Shown here in pieces: positions 5,686 through 7,445 of a stretch of DNA of 7,445 nucleotides. The stretch's first letter is position 1. Each line of letters opens with the position of its first letter. The notes beneath the pieces were generated by a model. The model was not told the DNA's origin, ran no database searches, and was given only the letters and a program-made list of their open reading frames with translations. This DNA comes from Oscillospiraceae bacterium (lineage in GTDB: Bacteria; Bacillota; Clostridia; Oscillospirales; Oscillospiraceae), in contig JAHHSE010000069.1 of NCBI GenBank assembly GCA_020025395.1, forward strand, positions 1-7,445, written 5' to 3'. The position numbers and the translations under genes were made by a program.

Positions 5686-6975
5686 ATGAAGCAGGATATG
5701 ATCGTGATTTTAGATCTGGGCAGTGAGGAAAATACACGCCTTGCAAGAGAGATCCGTGCCCTGGGTGTCTATAGTGAGATCCACCCCCATGATATCACCC
5801 TCCAGGAGCTGAATGCCCTCCCCAATGTGAAGGGGATCATTCTGAACGGTGGCCCCAACCGGGTTGTGGACGGGGTGGAGATCGATGTCTCCAAGGAGAT
5901 CTATAATTACGAGGTCCCCGTTCTGATGGCGGACCACAAGGGAGATCAGCCCTGGCCCTCGGAGGAGAAGGCCCGCCGGGAGGCCGTCTCCAATTTTGTC
6001 CTGGGGGTCTGCGGAGCGCAGCCCAACTGGAACATGGAGAATTTCATCGCGGATCAGATTGAGCTGATCCGCCGTCAGGTGGGGGATAAGAAGGTCCTGC
6101 TGGCCCTCTCCGGAGGGGTGGACTCCTCCGTGGTGGCCGCCCTGCTGATCAAGGCCATCGGAAAGCAGCTCACCTGTGTCCATGTCAATCACGGCCTCCT
6201 GCGGAAGGGAGAGCCGGAGCAGGTGATCCAGGTCTTCCGGAATGAGATGGAGGCCAATCTGATCTATGTGGATGCCGTGGACCGCTTCTTGGACAAGCTG
6301 GCCGGGGTGGATGAGCCGGAGGAGAAGCGGAAGATCATCGGCGCGGAATTTATCCGGGTCTTTGAAGAGGAAGCGAGAAAGCTGGACGGCATCGCCTTCC
6401 TGGGCCAGGGAACCATTTATCCGGATATCATCGAGTCCGGTACCAGGACGGTAAAGGCGGTCAAGAGCCACCACAATGTGGGTGGTTTGCCTGAGGATCT
6501 GGATTTTCAGCTGGTAGAGCCTCTGAAGATGCTCTTCAAGGACGAGGTCCGGGCCTGCGGAAAGGCCCTGGGTCTGCCTGACAGCATGGTGTATCGTCAG
6601 CCCTTCCCCGGTCCCGGTCTTGGGGTCCGCTGCCTGGGCGCCATCACCAGGGATCGTCTGGAGGCGGTTCGGGAATCCGACGCCATTCTCCGGGAGGAGT
6701 TTCAGAAGGCCGGATTGGAAGGGAAGGTATGGCAGTATTTTACCGTTGTGCCCGATCTCAAGTCGGTGGGTGTGACCGAGGGTCTGCGGACCTATGAATG
6801 GCCCTGTATCCTGAGAGCGGTGAATACAGTGGATGCCATGACCGCCACCGTGGAGGAGGTCTCTTTTCCCCTCCTTCAGAAGATTACCCAACGGATTACC
6901 CATGAGGTGAAGGGGATTAACCGGGTCCTCTATGATTTGACTCCTAAGCCAACCGGGACGATTGAGTGGGAGTAA
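5686..6975 (+). CDS. guaA: GMP synthase with a truncated, catalytically empty glutaminase domain
   Basis: This 429-residue protein is a GuaA homologue about 85 residues shorter than the usual 510-525. It should convert XMP to GMP with ATP and an amide nitrogen source. The start is fixed by AAGGAGG (5672-5678), 7 nt before the ATG. The N-terminus looks like the beginning of a class I GATase (VILDLGSEENTRLAREIRA, LGVYSEIHP, GIILNGGP). After VPVL (77-80), where the family has GICYG with the nucleophile Cys, it reads MADHKGDQPWPSEE. It then rejoins the family near SNFVLGVCG (102-110). The Cys, His and Glu of the triad are therefore absent. The rest is intact: the PP-loop SGGVDSS (142-148), VNHGLLRKGE, LGQGTIYPDIIESGT, SHHNVGGLPEDL, RQPFPGPGLGVRCLG (304-318), and the dimerisation domain ending PTGTIEWE. 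An ammonia-dependent GMP synthase is the simplest reading (inference). Confidence 0.95.
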   Translation: MKQDMIVILDLGSEENTRLAREIRALGVYSEIHPHDITLQELNALPNVKGIILNGGPNRVVDGVEIDVSKEIYNYEVPVLMADHKGDQPWPSEEKARREAVSNFVLGVCGAQPNWNMENFIADQIELIRRQVGDKKVLLALSGGVDSSVVAALLIKAIGKQLTCVHVNHGLLRKGEPEQVIQVFRNEMEANLIYVDAVDRFLDKLAGVDEPEEKRKIIGAEFIRVFEEEARKLDGIAFLGQGTIYPDIIESGTRTVKAVKSHHNVGGLPEDLDFQLVEPLKMLFKDEVRACGKALGLPDSMVYRQPFPGPGLGVRCLGAITRDRLEAVRESDAILREEFQKAGLEGKVWQYFTVVPDLKSVGVTEGLRTYEWPCILRAVNTVDAMTATVEEVSFPLLQKITQRITHEVKGINRVLYDLTPKPTGTIEWE

Positions 6976-7143
6976 GCAAAAAATGGATATGGGGGTCCGA
7001 AAGCCCTTGAAAACACTGACTTTTTGATTTTCAAATTCCCTATTTGATAACAGATTGATAGCATACGCTAAATTCATGCTTACTGAAATTTTTAGCCAAT
7101 AACGGCTGGCTTGCAGGTGCAGCACAAAACTTATCCAATAGAA
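6976..7143. other. AT-rich noncoding stretch after guaA
   Basis: I see no gene here. The composition is visibly more AT-rich than the flanking genes. It holds two weak inverted repeats: TTGAAAA (7007-7013) with TTTTCAA (7028-7034), and an imperfect pair GCTAAATTC (7067-7075) with a GAA...TTTAGC segment ending at 7096. Neither is a convincing guaA terminator. It could be decayed mobile or duplicated DNA, but nothing identifies it. Confidence 0.5.
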
Positions 7144-7181
7144 AAAGGTCTAACCGATTTTTGCAAGTCGGTTAGACCTTT
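7144..7181. terminator. Perfect 14-bp hairpin, first of three; likely terminator
   Basis: AAAGGTCTAACCGA (7144-7157) and its exact reverse complement (7168-7181) enclose a 10-nt loop. On the minus strand the stem ends in a run of five T (three within the stem), so it could stop transcripts of the PHP gene. On the plus strand only three T end it. It lies between convergent genes, so bidirectional termination is plausible. Confidence 0.65.
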
Positions 7182-7186
7182 CAGAT

Positions 7187-7235
7187 TGTCGAAGAACCCC
7201 TGTTTTCCCTTAATGAAAACAGGGGTTCTTCGACA
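7187..7235. repeat. Perfect 21-bp inverted repeat, second of three hairpins
   Basis: The arm at 7187-7207 (TGTCGAAGAACCCC then TGTTTTC) is the exact reverse complement of 7215-7235, with a 7-nt loop CCTTAAT. One T-G wobble and two further pairs extend it to 7184-7238. No T-run follows on either strand, so it is not a standard terminator despite its stability. It lies 5 nt from the first hairpin. Confidence 0.8.
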
Positions 7236-7241
7236 GTCTGT

Positions 7242-7270
7242 GCCCAGTTCAGTATAAGACTGAACTGGGC
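7242..7270. terminator. Perfect 12-bp hairpin, third of three; possible terminator
   Basis: GCCCAGTTCAGT (7242-7253) and its exact reverse complement (7259-7270) enclose the loop ATAAG. TTT follows on the plus strand, so it may act on rightward transcripts. It lies 6 nt from the second hairpin and 14 nt from the stop of the convergent PHP gene. Confidence 0.6.
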
Positions 7271-7284
7271 TTTGCGTAATTGCC

Positions 7285-7445
7285 TTAGCCAGAGGAAGAA
7301 GAGGCAGGCCCCAGCAGCCAATCCAGCTCCACCACGCTGGGGGTGATCTGAATATCCGGCTTGACCGTTTCCCCGTGGAAGTCGCTTCCCGCGGTGACAT
7401 GGAGGCGGAAGGTCTCGGCCAGACGCAGGTAAAAGGCGGTCTGCT
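7285..7445 (-). CDS. PHP-domain phosphoesterase (3' part only)
   Basis: The last 52 residues of a leftward gene are visible, ending in TAA at 7285-7287; the rest lies beyond the right edge. The peptide reads QTAFYLRLAETFRLHVTAGS then DFHGETVKPDIQI. The GSDFHG motif is the C-terminal metal-binding signature of stand-alone PHP-domain phosphoesterases (YciV/TrpH-like), where Asp and His are metal ligands, and the preceding helix AETFRLHVTAG is typical. The tail ends SSSSG. Members hydrolyse phosphate esters, including nucleotide or RNA ends; the substrate here cannot be told from this piece. It converges on guaA, and the hairpin cluster lies just past its stop. The reading frame ends here naturally, so it is not broken inside the window. 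Confidence 0.82.
   Translation of the reverse strand, partial: QTAFYLRLAETFRLHVTAGSDFHGETVKPDIQITPSVVELDWLLGPASSSSG

Noticed and set aside
5926..5990. An assembly deletion in guaA
   Set aside because: The frame is kept, and the junction has about 16 linker residues that belong to neither side of a normal GuaA, which a simple collapse would not create. Read-level confirmation would still be useful.
7144..7270. CRISPR array or repeated element family within the window
   Set aside because: The three hairpins differ in sequence and have no direct repeats or uniform spacers. They are inverted repeats only.
7131..7400. An 89-residue minus-strand open frame over the hairpins
   Set aside because: It runs through all three inverted repeats and overlaps the PHP gene end in another frame. 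The PHP frame has a clear GSDFHG motif and a natural stop at 7285.

Overview
The window is about 7.4 kb of GC-rich bacterial DNA. It most resembles a Clostridia-class Bacillota genome, possibly a gut Oscillospiraceae-type lineage. The signs are strong AAGGAGG-type ribosome binding sites, a Firmicutes-like carbamoyl-phosphate synthase and GMP synthase, and a DUF421/DUF4363 gene pair of the kind seen in spore-formers. The taxonomic call is inference from protein style only.

Layout. Positions 1-765 (minus strand) hold a DUF421 (YetF-like) membrane protein gene and, overlapping its stop codon, the start of a DUF4363-type gene that runs off the left edge. A divergent intergenic region (766-977) carries a sigma-G-like promoter facing left and a good sigma-A promoter facing right. 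Next comes a rightward unit of carA (978-2051), carB (2044-5247) and a 78-residue two-helix membrane protein (5263-5499). A leader region (5500-5685) precedes guaA (5686-6975). The right end is noncoding: an AT-rich stretch, then three perfect hairpins in a row (7144-7270). Last is the 3' end of a convergent PHP-domain phosphoesterase gene (7285-7445, minus).

The main observation is that both glutamine amidotransferases in the window appear to have lost their glutaminase active sites while their synthetase parts look intact. In CarA the GATase domain is full length, but the nucleophile-elbow Cys position is Gly250 and the His-Pro-Glu motif reads Ala-Ala-Gly (334-336). In GuaA about 85-95 residues of the GATase domain are missing, including the Cys, His and Glu, and the ends are joined in frame by a short unrelated linker. 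CarB and the ATP-pyrophosphatase and dimerisation parts of GuaA keep their motifs. The likely reading is that carbamoyl phosphate and GMP are made here from free ammonia, or from ammonia delivered by something not yet known, rather than from glutamine. Two independent lesions in neighbouring loci suggest a lineage-wide shift in nitrogen donor, as might suit an ammonia-rich, amino-acid-fermenting niche. Secondary points of interest are the small membrane protein in the carAB unit and the three-hairpin cluster.
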